NCBI GenBank assembly: GCA_002477805.1 | Contig: DLKQ01000020.1 | Coordinates: forward strand, 1 to 40,571 | From: Christensenella sp. UBA7584 | GTDB lineage: Bacteria > Bacillota > Clostridia > Christensenellales > UBA1242 | DNA length: 40,571 nt | Reading direction: 5' to 3' | Part shown: positions 31,472-38,962 of the stretch, piece after piece | How the letters are laid out: every line of letters starts with the position of its first letter | How positions within the stretch are numbered: the stretch's first letter is position 1 | Program-made: the position numbers and the translations under genes | The notes under the pieces: model-generated | The model's input: the letters and a program-made list of their open reading frames with translations, nothing else | Database searches by the model: none | What the model was told of the DNA's origin: nothing

Positions 31472-32937
31472 CGCTATATCGAAAATTCAGGCCGAAAAAC
31501 TTTGATGAAGTTGTGGGGCAGGAGCACATTGTTAAAACTCTAAAGAATCAAATCATTAATGACCAAATTGGACACGCGTATTTATTTTGTGGAAGTCGTG
31601 GTACGGGAAAAACATCAGTTGCAAAAATTTTTGCAAAGGCTGTGAATTGCCTAAATTCAAAAGACGGCTCGCCCTGCGGAGAATGTGATGTCTGCAAAAA
31701 ACTTGAGGAAACAAGTAGTATTGACATTATCGAAATAGATGCAGCAAGTAACAATAGGGTAGATGAAGTTAGGGATATTAGGGACAAAGTTAAATACCCA
31801 CCGCTTTATGGGAAATATAAAGTTTATATAATTGATGAAGTTCATATGCTTACTGATAGTGCATTTAATGCTCTTTTGAAAACTTTGGAAGAACCTCCAA
31901 AACATATTATTTTTATTTTGGCAACAACTGAGCCACAAAAACTCCCTGCAACTATACTTTCAAGAGTATTGAGGTTTGATTTCAAATTGGTTGGGCTCGA
32001 CAAACTTGTAAGTCACGTAAAAAATGTTTTTTCTAAAAGTGGAATAAAAGCTGAAGAGCAAGCCGTGATTTCGATTGCAAAAGCGGGAAACGGAAGTGTT
32101 AGAGATACTCTTTCAATTGCTGATATGTGTGCAAGTTTTGCAAACAATGACATAAAATACACTGATGTTCTTGAGGTTTTGGGGACCAGTGACCAAGAGG
32201 TTTTGTCTGATTTGGCAAGTTGTGTGTTATCAGGTGATATAGGAAATTTTATACGTAAATTTAATAGTGAAGTTAAAAGTGGAAAAAATATTCTAAATTT
32301 ACTTGAAGATTTAACTAAAGAATTTAGAGATTTGCTAGTTATAAAAGCTGGCGGAAAAACAAAAGAACTTGTTGATTTGCCAATGGAAATACAAGAAAAA
32401 CTCGAAAGACTAGGACAAAATTACGAACTAACAAGGATAAACGAAGCTTTAAGTGCATTTAGTGGAATTGAAGCTGATTTGAAATATTCTAGCAATCCTC
32501 AACTGCTAATTGAAGTTACTGCAATGAAATTTCTTAAAAGAGAAGAAAACAAATCAATTGGGGAAAGTGCAAAGAATTTCGTAAAAGAAGTAAAGATATC
32601 TAGTACTCAAAGTACTGATGTAAACTCACATAAAGTTTGGGGGCAGGTTTTGACAGAACTTCATCGCCAGAATGTGGTACTTCATTCAGCCTGTGCAGAT
32701 ATTTGTGATGTGCAAATTGTACAAAATAATTTCATTATTTCATCAGAAAGTGAAATGATTGTTCAAATTATGAAAAAATCAGAAAATTACGCTGATTTAG
32801 TTGCGTGTTTTAAAAAACTTGGATATAATTATAATATAGAAATTGTCAAGAAGCAAACTGAAAAGAAAATAGACAAAACAAAACTTTTGAGTGAAAAACT
32901 TGGCATATCTGTTCAAATAAAAAACAAAAAGGATTGA
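31462..32937 (+). CDS. dnaX: DNA polymerase III subunit gamma/tau
   Basis: Clamp-loader ATPase that assembles the replicative sliding clamp. The 491 residues begin with the signature YRKFRPKNFDEVVGQEHI, Walker A GSRGTGKTS at 44-52, the zinc module with Cys63, Cys72, Cys75 and Cys78, Walker B IDEVHMLT, and sensor ATTEPQKLPATILSRVLRFDF with the arginine finger. The collar domain follows (about 240-360), and the C-terminal part (about 360-491) is short compared with the tau region in B. subtilis. I see no convincing slippery site for a frameshifted gamma form. Ribosome site GGAGGTG. ybaB and recR follow, the standard dnaX-ybaB-recR cluster. Confidence 0.96.
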   Translation: MYLALYRKFRPKNFDEVVGQEHIVKTLKNQIINDQIGHAYLFCGSRGTGKTSVAKIFAKAVNCLNSKDGSPCGECDVCKKLEETSSIDIIEIDAASNNRVDEVRDIRDKVKYPPLYGKYKVYIIDEVHMLTDSAFNALLKTLEEPPKHIIFILATTEPQKLPATILSRVLRFDFKLVGLDKLVSHVKNVFSKSGIKAEEQAVISIAKAGNGSVRDTLSIADMCASFANNDIKYTDVLEVLGTSDQEVLSDLASCVLSGDIGNFIRKFNSEVKSGKNILNLLEDLTKEFRDLLVIKAGGKTKELVDLPMEIQEKLERLGQNYELTRINEALSAFSGIEADLKYSSNPQLLIEVTAMKFLKREENKSIGESAKNFVKEVKISSTQSTDVNSHKVWGQVLTELHRQNVVLHSACADICDVQIVQNNFIISSESEMIVQIMKKSENYADLVACFKKLGYNYNIEIVKKQTEKKIDKTKLLSEKLGISVQIKNKKD

Positions 32938-32941
32938 TATT

Positions 32942-33265
32942 ATGGCAGGATTTAATGGATTTGGTGGCGGAATGCAAATGCAACAGCTTATGAAACAGGC
33001 ACAGGCTATGCAGGAAAAAATGCAAAAACAAAAAGAGGAACTTGAAGCAAGTGTATTTAGTGCAACCAGTGGTGGTGGAATGGTCGAAGTAAAAATGAAT
33101 GGAAAAAGGGAACTTGTTGCGTTAAAAATAAAGCCTGAAGTAGTTGATGCAAGTGATATTGAAATGTTAGAGGACCTTGTTATGGCTGCTGTTAACGATG
33201 CAAACAGTCAAATTGATAGACAAATTGCAAGTAATATGCCAAACATTCCAGGGGGATTTTTCTAG
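32942..33265 (+). CDS. ybaB: YbaB/EbfC-family nucleoid-associated protein
   Basis: Small dimeric DNA-binding protein of 107 residues, often encoded between dnaX and recR. It has the Met/Gln-rich start (FNGFGGGMQMQQLMKQAQAM), an N-terminal long helix, the SATSGGGMVEVKMNGKRELVALKI strand segment and a C-terminal helix LEDLVMAAVNDANSQID, ending GGFF. Its in vivo role is not settled; nucleoid organisation and help to RecR-type repair have both been proposed for homologues. AAGGA lies at the end of dnaX upstream of the ATG. The stop TAG is directly followed by the recR start. Confidence 0.95.
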   Translation: MAGFNGFGGGMQMQQLMKQAQAMQEKMQKQKEELEASVFSATSGGGMVEVKMNGKRELVALKIKPEVVDASDIEMLEDLVMAAVNDANSQIDRQIASNMPNIPGGFF

Positions 33266-33859
33266 TTGAAAAATTTGATTGAACCGCTTGAAAAACTTAT
33301 TAATGAGTTTTCTCGCTTGCCTGGTGTGGGTAGAAAAACAGCGACTAGGTATGCATACAAAATTATAAATTTAGATGAAAATGAGGTCAAGAGTTTTGCT
33401 AGTGCATTAGTTGTTGCAAAACAGCAAGTTCATTTTTGTGAGATATGTGGCAATTGGACTGATGGAAAAGTATGTACTACTTGTGAAAAAGGTAATCAGA
33501 AAGTTGTTTGTGTTGTTGCTGAACCAAAAGATGTATTGGCTCTTGAAAAGGTTCGTAATTTTAGTGGAACATTCCACGTTTTACACGGTCTTTTGAATCC
33601 GATGGAAGGAATTGGGCCATCTAATATACACATTAAAGAACTTCTTGAACGAATAAAAAAGTTTAATGTTCAAGAGGTTATTATGGCGACAAGCCCAACT
33701 GTTGAGGGTGAAGCGACTGCAATGTACATTGCAAAACTTTTAAAACCACTAGACATAAAAATTACAAGAATTGCTCAGGGTGTTTCTCTTGGGAGTGATA
33801 TTGAATATGTTGATGAGGTTACGCTTTCAAAAGCTCTAGAAGATAGGAGAGAGCTCTAG
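33266..33859 (+). CDS. recR: Recombination mediator RecR
   Basis: RecR works with RecO and RecF to load RecA on gapped DNA. The 197 residues have the helix-hairpin-helix LPGVGRKTATR at 18-28, the zinc finger Cys58, Cys61, Cys70, Cys73 (CEICGNWTDGKVCTTC), the Toprim domain from about 79 (VCVVAEPKDVLALEKV, ATSPTVEGEATAMYIAKLL) and the Walker B-like C terminus. The start is TTG at 33266, immediately after the ybaB stop, with GGGGG about 10 bases upstream, inside the ybaB end; no ATG or GTG fits the conserved N terminus better. Its stop overlaps, tail to tail, that of a possible small gene on the minus strand. Confidence 0.96.
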   Translation: MKNLIEPLEKLINEFSRLPGVGRKTATRYAYKIINLDENEVKSFASALVVAKQQVHFCEICGNWTDGKVCTTCEKGNQKVVCVVAEPKDVLALEKVRNFSGTFHVLHGLLNPMEGIGPSNIHIKELLERIKKFNVQEVIMATSPTVEGEATAMYIAKLLKPLDIKITRIAQGVSLGSDIEYVDEVTLSKALEDRREL

Positions 33860-34020
33860 TTTTTTTCGGTTATATATTTTGCAAGTTCGCGTTTTTTTGA
33901 AATAAAAACTTTCAAACTTTTGTTTATATTTTTATTATATTTATCAAGAAGTGCAAGTTCGGCACTTCTTATTTCTTTTTTTAATTTTTCTATTTTATTT
34001 AAAATTTCAAAACTTTCCAT
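33856..34020 (-). CDS. Possible small lysine-rich protein (54 residues)
   Basis: A minus-strand frame of 54 residues starting ATG at 34020 with AAAGGTG 4 bases upstream. The product is helical and charged (MESFEILNKIEKLKKEIRSA, later SKKRELAKYITEKN), with no recognisable family. Its stop shares bases with the recR stop, an economical tail-to-tail arrangement. Against it: the region also holds a hairpin that could end recR transcription, and no clear promoter is visible. The alternative is simply a terminator region. Confidence 0.4.
   Translation of the reverse strand: MESFEILNKIEKLKKEIRSAELALLDKYNKNINKSLKVFISKKRELAKYITEKN
33946..33978 (+). terminator. Possible terminator after recR
   Basis: AAGAAGTGC / GCACTTCTT, perfect 9-base-pair stem, 7-base loop, followed by ATTTCTTTTTTT. 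It lies 87 bases after the recR stop and inside the minus-strand small ORF. Confidence 0.55.
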
Positions 34021-34080
34021 ACTACACCTTTAACAAAAAAAAATACTTTTTCATATAAAATAAAAATTAAGGGGGGCAAA

Positions 34081-34575
34081 ATGAGTTTTGATGATGAGCA
34101 ACTTGCTGATGAAAAAAGTATTAGCAATATGAGGTTAAAATATGCAGGAATAGAAAATTTAGGTAAGGTAAAGATTTTACAAAATGAAAATTTGCCTGAT
34201 TTGTTGGAACTTGGCAAAACTATTAATATTTCGGATAAATTGTTGGGTTTTTTGATTGAAAGTTTATCTGGAGAGCCGAAAGAATTTGTGTCCGAGCTTA
34301 AAAGACTAAATCAAGTTGAACTCGATGAACTCAAAGCAAATTTTCCATCTCTTGAAGATTTAACTAAAATAAATCCAAGTTTTGTTACAAGACCAAGAAG
34401 TATCTATTTACTAAACAGAAAACTTGCTCAAAATGAATTAAAAATTTTGTCTGATTTGTTTGAACTTTATTCAAATGAAACAAGGCAAGACGTAAAGTTA
34501 ATATTGTCTAGAATAATAAAGAGGCGTATTGAATCTCTTGGTATAATGTTTTTAAATCCTTTTTGTGTAAGATAA
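34081..34575 (+). CDS. Hypothetical protein (164 residues)
   Basis: A soluble, mostly helical, acidic protein with a strong ribosome site (AAGGGGGG, 4 bases before the ATG). A possible promoter is TTAACA, 18 bases, TATAAA (34030-34059). No signal peptide, membrane segment or Cys pattern is seen; residues 70-105 (SLSGEPKEFVSELKRLNQVE and following) and 115-160 look like helical hairpins, and the C terminus is basic (LSRIIKRRIESLG). I do not recognise the family. It stands between recR and cca with no coupling to either. Confidence 0.8.
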   Translation: MSFDDEQLADEKSISNMRLKYAGIENLGKVKILQNENLPDLLELGKTINISDKLLGFLIESLSGEPKEFVSELKRLNQVELDELKANFPSLEDLTKINPSFVTRPRSIYLLNRKLAQNELKILSDLFELYSNETRQDVKLILSRIIKRRIESLGIMFLNPFCVR

Positions 34576-34617
34576 AGAAAAAATATATAAAAAAATAACA
34601 CCTTTTTAAAATATTTA

Positions 34618-34626
34618 TGATATAAT
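34618..34626 (+). promoter_or_regulatory. Extended -10 promoter of cca giving a leaderless mRNA
   Basis: TGaTATAAT with no good -35. Exactly 7 bases separate it from the ATG at 34634, as at mrnC, so +1 should fall on the start codon. Confidence 0.65.
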
Positions 34627-34633
34627 TGATGTT

Positions 34634-35932
34634 ATGAAATTAGAAATTCCAAAATCTTTAAAAGAACTTTGCTTATTGTTTGCACAACAAAACTCGCCAT
34701 TATATCTCGTTGGCGGGTATGTTCGCAATTCACTTTTAGGATTTGTAGAAACTGATATTGATATATGCGGGCCTCTTAGGTATGACAAAGTTCAAAAAAT
34801 GCTTTCGGGAACAATCTTTGATGCTAAAGTAAAAAATGAAAAACTTGGAACGCTGTTAATAAAAAGTAAAGTTAGTGAAGAAGAGTTTGAATACACAACT
34901 TTTCGAAAAGAAAATTATAGTAGGGGCGGTAATCACAGTCCTGATGATGTTTGTTTTATTACTGATATTAGGGAAGATGCGTCAAGACGTGATTTTACCT
35001 GTAATGCTGTTTATTACAATATTTCTAATAATAGTATAATTGATTTTTTTGGTGGAACTGATGATACTTTTAAAAGAGTTTTAAAAACAGTTAATTTGCC
35101 AGAAATAACTTTTGATGATGATGGACTCAGAATTTTGAGGCTTGCAAGAATGAGTGCGGAACTTGACTTTGAAATAGATGAAAATTGTTATAATATAGCA
35201 AAAGCAAAAATAGAGCAATTAAAAGATATTTCGCAAGAAAGATTTAATAAAGAAATTTTATCTATACTTTTTGCTGATTTTAAGTATGATGCTATTAGCA
35301 ACCCAAACGCACCGCTAAAAGGTATTTCCGTGCTTTCAGATTTTGGGGCTTGGGGATATATTTTCCGTCAACTTGCTTTTGAATATGGCATCAAAAATAT
35401 AAACGAAAAACTAAAAGAAAAATGGTGTTATAGTATTGTATCAAGTCCCTCTTTTCACCGTGTTAGTTTGTTTACATATGAAATTTTAAATGCTTTAAAA
35501 CTTCCTATTAACTCAAAAAATATAAACGCAATACTTGGACAAGATGGCCTTATGCTTTCGAAAAAGGAAGTTTTATTGCAAACAAGGATTTTGTGTGGGA
35601 TTGAAGATATAAAAACACTTGTTAATGATGATATTAGAATTTTTATTATTAAAAATAGTGAAATTATTTCGAGAATTTTAAGTTTGGCACGAATTTTGGG
35701 AATTGGAGAAAATATACAAGCGGTTTATAACTTTATGAAAATGGACAATGCTCCGTTTTCTGTTAAGGAATTAGCGATTTCTGGAAATGATATAATTGAA
35801 AATTTCCCGAATATACCTCGTCAAAAATATGGAGAGTTGTTTAACGCAATGTTACTTAGATGTGCTATTACTCCCGAATTAAATACAAAGAAAAATTTAT
35901 TTAATATATTAAAAGGAAAAGAAAAATGTTAA
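34634..35932 (+). CDS. cca: CCA tRNA nucleotidyltransferase / poly(A) polymerase family
   Basis: Adds or repairs the 3' CCA of tRNA. The 432 residues show the class II nucleotidyltransferase head: LYLVGGYVRNSLLG (G-G-x-V-R; the usual following Asp is Asn), ETDIDICGPL with the catalytic DID, TTFRKENYSRGGNHSPDDV, and EDASRRDFTCNAVYYNI. The nucleotide-recognition segment is DDGLRILRLARMSAELDFEI. A C-terminal helical or HD-like region runs from about 270. The ATG at 34634 has no ribosome site (the bases before it read TTGATGTT), in keeping with the leaderless promoter. Poly(A) polymerase is the alternative activity, which sequence alone does not exclude. It overlaps rmuC by 7 bases. Confidence 0.9.
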   Translation: MKLEIPKSLKELCLLFAQQNSPLYLVGGYVRNSLLGFVETDIDICGPLRYDKVQKMLSGTIFDAKVKNEKLGTLLIKSKVSEEEFEYTTFRKENYSRGGNHSPDDVCFITDIREDASRRDFTCNAVYYNISNNSIIDFFGGTDDTFKRVLKTVNLPEITFDDDGLRILRLARMSAELDFEIDENCYNIAKAKIEQLKDISQERFNKEILSILFADFKYDAISNPNAPLKGISVLSDFGAWGYIFRQLAFEYGIKNINEKLKEKWCYSIVSSPSFHRVSLFTYEILNALKLPINSKNINAILGQDGLMLSKKEVLLQTRILCGIEDIKTLVNDDIRIFIIKNSEIISRILSLARILGIGENIQAVYNFMKMDNAPFSVKELAISGNDIIENFPNIPRQKYGELFNAMLLRCAITPELNTKKNLFNILKGKEKC

Positions 35933-37242
35933 GTACCATACTTCTTGTTGCAATACTTTTGGCAAGCATTATTTCAGTTGTGATTTCTGCTACCTTGGCA
36001 GTTAGAACGAAAAAATCTCAAAATCTTGATGGTGTTGGTCTTTTGAATGTTATTAAACAAGAAAATGACAAATTACTAACTTATGTTCGTGCAGACAATG
36101 AGTCGGTTATAAAGGTTTTTCGAGAAGCAAATGCTAGTATGATGGAGTATGTAAAACAATATAATGATGCAATAGTTGCGGGATTAGGTGAAACATACAA
36201 AGTTCAAAGAGAGCAACTTAAAAATATTGAAGAACGAATTAATTCAGTATTAAAATCAAATGATGTAAGATTAGAACGAATTAATCAAACCCTTCAAACA
36301 AGTATGGACAAGCTCCAACAAAGTAATGAGCAAAAATTAGAACAGATGCGTAGAACTGTTGATGAAAAACTTCAGGATACGCTTGAAAAGAGGATAAATA
36401 CAAGTTTTACTCAAGTTAGTGAGAGGTTGGAGCAAGTGTACAAGGGACTTGGTGAGATGAAGACCCTTGCTGGAGATGTTGGTGATCTTAAAAAGGTTCT
36501 AAGCAATATTAAAACTCGTGGGACTTGGGGGGAGGTTCAACTTGGAAATCTTCTTGAGCAAATGTTGTCACCAGAGCAATTTAAAGCTCAATTTATGCTT
36601 GATAAGAATAGCACTGAAAGAGTGGACTTCGTCGTAGTTATGCCAGGAAAAGATGACACGAGTGTTTACCTTCCTATTGATGCAAAATATCCAATAGAAG
36701 CATATCAAAGGCTTGTAGAAGCAACAGAAACAAATAACGTTCTCAGTGCAGAAACAAATGCAAAGGAACTCGAAAAAGCTGTAAAATTATATGCAAAAGA
36801 TATAAGTTCTAAGTATATAAAAGTGCCAACGACAACGGATTTTGCTATTATGTATTTACCCATTGAAGGGCTATATGCAGAGGTTGTAAAAAATTCCACA
36901 CTTGTTCAAACGCTTCAAAGAGATTATCGAATTATGGTGTGTGGACCAACAACTCTAGCTGCACTATTAAATAGTCTTCAAATGGGATTTAGAACTCTTG
37001 CTATTGAAAAACGAAGTAGTGAAGTTTGGTCTCTTCTATCATTATTCAAAACGGAGTTTACAAAATTTTATGATTTGCTCTTAAAGACACAAAAGAAACT
37101 TTTAGAAGCTAGCAATACAATTGATGATGCGACAAGAAAGACTAGAACTATCGAAAGAAAGCTAAAGTCAGTAGACTCGCTAGCGCCACAAGAGAAAGAG
37201 CTTCCACGCATTGATTTTGATGTTGATATTGATGACAATTAG
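35926..37242 (+). CDS. rmuC: DNA recombination protein RmuC
   Basis: RmuC is thought to limit inversions at short inverted repeats and has a PD-(D/E)XK nuclease-like core. The 438 residues have an N-terminal membrane helix (about 3-25), a long coiled coil (about 40-175, with LEQMRRTVDEKLQDTLEKRI), and the conserved core TRGTWGEVQLGNLLEQMLSP, DFVVVMPGKDDTSVYLPIDAKYPIEAYQ (the Asp and Lys of the nuclease motif), TDFAIMYLPIEGLYAEV and CGPTTLAALLNSLQMGFRTLAIEKRSSEVW. Ribosome site AAAGGAAAAG. It is translated with cca and overlaps, tail to tail by 4 bases, the Cys-rich gene on the minus strand. Confidence 0.95.
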   Translation: MLSTILLVAILLASIISVVISATLAVRTKKSQNLDGVGLLNVIKQENDKLLTYVRADNESVIKVFREANASMMEYVKQYNDAIVAGLGETYKVQREQLKNIEERINSVLKSNDVRLERINQTLQTSMDKLQQSNEQKLEQMRRTVDEKLQDTLEKRINTSFTQVSERLEQVYKGLGEMKTLAGDVGDLKKVLSNIKTRGTWGEVQLGNLLEQMLSPEQFKAQFMLDKNSTERVDFVVVMPGKDDTSVYLPIDAKYPIEAYQRLVEATETNNVLSAETNAKELEKAVKLYAKDISSKYIKVPTTTDFAIMYLPIEGLYAEVVKNSTLVQTLQRDYRIMVCGPTTLAALLNSLQMGFRTLAIEKRSSEVWSLLSLFKTEFTKFYDLLLKTQKKLLEASNTIDDATRKTRTIERKLKSVDSLAPQEKELPRIDFDVDIDDN

Positions 37243-37394
37243 CAAAAGGGACAACTGGGCTTGCTAATTTCTCTAACTTCAACATAATATTGACCACATT
37301 TTTTTGGTGGTGTGGGCTTGCAAGGACAACAAGGGCATTGTGGTCTAATTGGGCAACAACAGCCACTATTTATTTTTTGATTAAAATTACACAT
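37239..37394 (-). CDS. Small cysteine-rich protein (51 residues)
   Basis: From the ATG at 37394, with AAAGGAG 8 bases upstream, the frame gives 51 residues with 11 cysteines: MCNFNQKINSGCCCPIRPQC, then a CPCCPC-type cluster, a Pro/Lys hinge, KKCGQYY and the end SCPFC. There is no signal peptide. The pattern suggests metal binding (metallothionein-like) or disulfide-linked assembly (spore coat-like); neither can be decided. A longer start at 37424 would place the ribosome site within the coding region. A sigma-A-like promoter at 37503-37476 and a leader hairpin at 37442-37414 support a real gene. A minus-strand frame overlapping it in another register lacks these signals. Confidence 0.75.
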   Translation of the reverse strand: MCNFNQKINSGCCCPIRPQCPCCPCKPTPPKKCGQYYVEVREISKPSCPFC

Positions 37395-37413
37395 AAAATT
37401 TTCTCCTTTAAAC

Positions 37414-37442
37414 CATAACCACACACAAAAAGAGTGGTTATG
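37414..37442 (-). repeat. Perfect 9-bp inverted repeat in the leader of the Cys-rich gene
   Basis: CATAACCAC and GTGGTTATG around an 11-base loop, between the predicted start near 37469 and the ribosome site at about 37402-37408. As RNA it is a stable stem with no T run after it on the minus strand, so it is not an ordinary terminator in that direction. It may be an RNA control element or a repressor site. Confidence 0.75.
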
Positions 37443-37475
37443 TAGGGAGCTTTGTTACAGCATAATATGTAAAAA

Positions 37476-37503
37476 ATTATGAAAATGTTAATTTTTTTTG
37501 CAA
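37476..37503 (-). promoter_or_regulatory. Promoter of the Cys-rich gene
   Basis: On the minus strand TTGCAA (37503-37498), 16-base spacer, CATAAT (37481-37476). The predicted leader of about 75 bases contains the 37414-37442 hairpin. Confidence 0.55.
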
Positions 37504-37519
37504 AATAGCGTTATTTTAT

Positions 37520-37548
37520 TTGCCAAATTTGTACAAAACTTATATAAT
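37520..37548 (+). promoter_or_regulatory. Sigma-A promoter of the 37567-38889 operon
   Basis: TTGCCA (37520-37525), 17-base spacer, TATAAT (37543-37548). It lies back to back with the minus-strand promoter, 16 bases apart. Confidence 0.8.
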
Positions 37549-37566
37549 ATGTGTGGAGAGTAAGAA

Positions 37567-37938
37567 ATGGGATATTTTGACAAGGTTGATGACAAAATAG
37601 AAAAGATTCAGGAAGTGGGCGATATTGAAAGGCTTGCTGGAATTTCGTTTTGGTACAGTGTGGGTGCGGTCGGTGTACTCATTCATTGTATTGTGCTGTG
37701 TTCTATTTTAGGCTGGCACAATATTTACGCTGGAATTCCATACTTTTTGAGTATTGTTTTTTGTGTTATTGGGTTGGTTTATTCTGTAAAATCGGGAAAA
37801 GCATCTAAAATGATTAGGCAAAAAAATGAACTCAATAGTATGGCGAGGGCGTATAACATTTTATGGCTTTTGTTAAGCGTAACTTTCTTAGCGCTTAACA
37901 CATGGCTTGCAATTGAAGTATTACTTGGGAAAATTTAA
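37567..37938 (+). CDS. Small multi-pass membrane protein, unknown function
   Basis: A 123-residue protein with a charged N terminus (MGYFDKVDDKIEKIQEVGDI), three membrane segments (about 29-49, 54-75 and 97-118) and a basic loop KSGKASKMIRQKNELNSMAR between the second and third. No family recognised. Ribosome site GGAGAG 7 bases upstream, promoter just before. It is the first of three tightly spaced genes with the HicB-like and 206-residue genes, so it may act with them. Confidence 0.8.
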   Translation: MGYFDKVDDKIEKIQEVGDIERLAGISFWYSVGAVGVLIHCIVLCSILGWHNIYAGIPYFLSIVFCVIGLVYSVKSGKASKMIRQKNELNSMARAYNILWLLLSVTFLALNTWLAIEVLLGKI

Positions 37939-37951
37939 AGGGAGATAAAAA

Positions 37952-38254
37952 ATGCAACAGTTTGTTTTTCCTGCTGTTTTATACAAAGATAAAGAAAACA
38001 GAGGATATACGATTATACTTAGTGATGTAAATATTTGTACTGAGGGTGTTTCGGTTGAGGACGCTTTTATTAGAGCAAAAGAATTTTTAGAGGTTTATTG
38101 CCGTTGCGCGATGGAGTACAATGGTGAAATTGAGCCAGCAACAAAATTTGAAGATGTTGAGTGCGGAAAAGACAATATCGTGCTTCTTGTTGATGCTGTT
38201 TATGATAAATATGATTCATCTTGTGATTCAAGATTTTCTGTTGATTTGGTTTAG
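37952..38254 (+). CDS. HicB-like protein without an adjacent HicA
   Basis: The 100 residues fit the HicB RNase H-like antitoxin fold: FVFPAVLYKDKENRGYTIIL (the YPAVF..DGGY pattern), SDVNICTEGVSVEDAFIRAK (the PDLPGC.T.GDTLEEA pattern) and the EFLEVYCRCAMEYNGE helix. There is no C-terminal DNA-binding ribbon-helix-helix, since the protein ends about 50 residues after the core with an acidic strand (DNIVLLVDAVYDKYD). No HicA toxin (about 60-80 residues, with the GSHH-type motif) is found on either side. Orphan HicB-like proteins are common and of unknown role. Ribosome site AAAGGGAG. Confidence 0.78.
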   Translation: MQQFVFPAVLYKDKENRGYTIILSDVNICTEGVSVEDAFIRAKEFLEVYCRCAMEYNGEIEPATKFEDVECGKDNIVLLVDAVYDKYDSSCDSRFSVDLV

Positions 38255-38268
38255 TTTGAGGTGAACTG

Positions 38269-38889
38269 ATGATATCAAAGAAATTTACAAGTGAGCAAGC
38301 AATGTCACATTTGGGCTATGCACTTACCTGTGGATATGCGTTTGAAAAGTTTGTTGCGGGCAAGGGAGTGTATGGTAACAGAGTGTCGTTAATGCGTGAT
38401 AAAAGTGCTAAGAACCTTTATGGTGGAGAATCAAAATTTAAATCAAGCAGTTTCCACGTAATAGAGGGTATCAAGCCACTTGAAATTCCACAAACGATTA
38501 TTATGACAAGAAAAAAACTTGAAGAATTTTTCACAAGAAAAGAAGATATGCGAGAGTTTTTAATAAATTTCAAGGGTGATTTTGTCTCAAGTTCAGATAT
38601 GGAAAAGGTTGTAGAAAACTGGTTTTCTAGAGTGGGGAAGAAGCTTTTAACGAGTAGTATTTTAGATTTTGAAAAATTAAACAAGTTTGTTATTGCGAAT
38701 ATGGTTTTACTGTTGCCAATTGGTACACAGCTTTATATTGCAGAATTTAGAAAAAAACAAATACTAATCTTACTAACGCAACAAATAATAACAGAAGACT
38801 TCGCAAAATATCAACTAGATATAATGCCAGCATCAAAAGAAAGATTGGTTTCATTAAAACAAAAATTGCTTTTACAAAAAAAGAAATGA
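38269..38889 (+). CDS. Hypothetical protein (206 residues) downstream of HicB-like gene
   Basis: A basic, soluble protein of unknown family with ribosome site TTGAGGTGA. The N-terminal half is Gly/Lys/Ser-rich and beta-like (FEKFVAGKGVYGNRVSLMRD, then YGGESKFKSSSFHVIEGI); the C-terminal half is helical with a hydrophobic patch IANMVLLLPIGTQLYIAEF and a lysine-rich end. No catalytic motif stands out. It ends the three-gene operon; a terminator follows at once. Being fixed behind a HicB-like gene, it is the natural candidate partner, but that is inference from order only. Confidence 0.8.
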   Translation: MISKKFTSEQAMSHLGYALTCGYAFEKFVAGKGVYGNRVSLMRDKSAKNLYGGESKFKSSSFHVIEGIKPLEIPQTIIMTRKKLEEFFTRKEDMREFLINFKGDFVSSSDMEKVVENWFSRVGKKLLTSSILDFEKLNKFVIANMVLLLPIGTQLYIAEFRKKQILILLTQQIITEDFAKYQLDIMPASKERLVSLKQKLLLQKKK

Positions 38890-38915
38890 ACATTCCTGCA
38901 CGGGGTGTTTTTTGT
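38889..38915 (+). terminator. Rho-independent terminator
   Basis: AACATTCC pairs with GGGGTGTT (two G-U) around loop TGCAC, followed by TTTTTG. It starts on the stop codon of the 206-residue gene. Confidence 0.7.
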
Positions 38916-38962
38916 TTACATAAATCTTTTATTATTACAAACAATACACAAAAGAGGTATAT

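Noticed and set aside
32860..32937. Programmed frameshift site in dnaX giving a gamma form
   Set aside because: The A-rich stretches lie at the extreme 3' end, where a shift would hardly change the product; no stimulating hairpin seen.
37148..37366. 72-residue minus-strand frame overlapping the Cys-rich gene
   Set aside because: A different register of the same DNA, extending into rmuC, with no ribosome site; the Cys-rich frame has AAAGGAG and a promoter.
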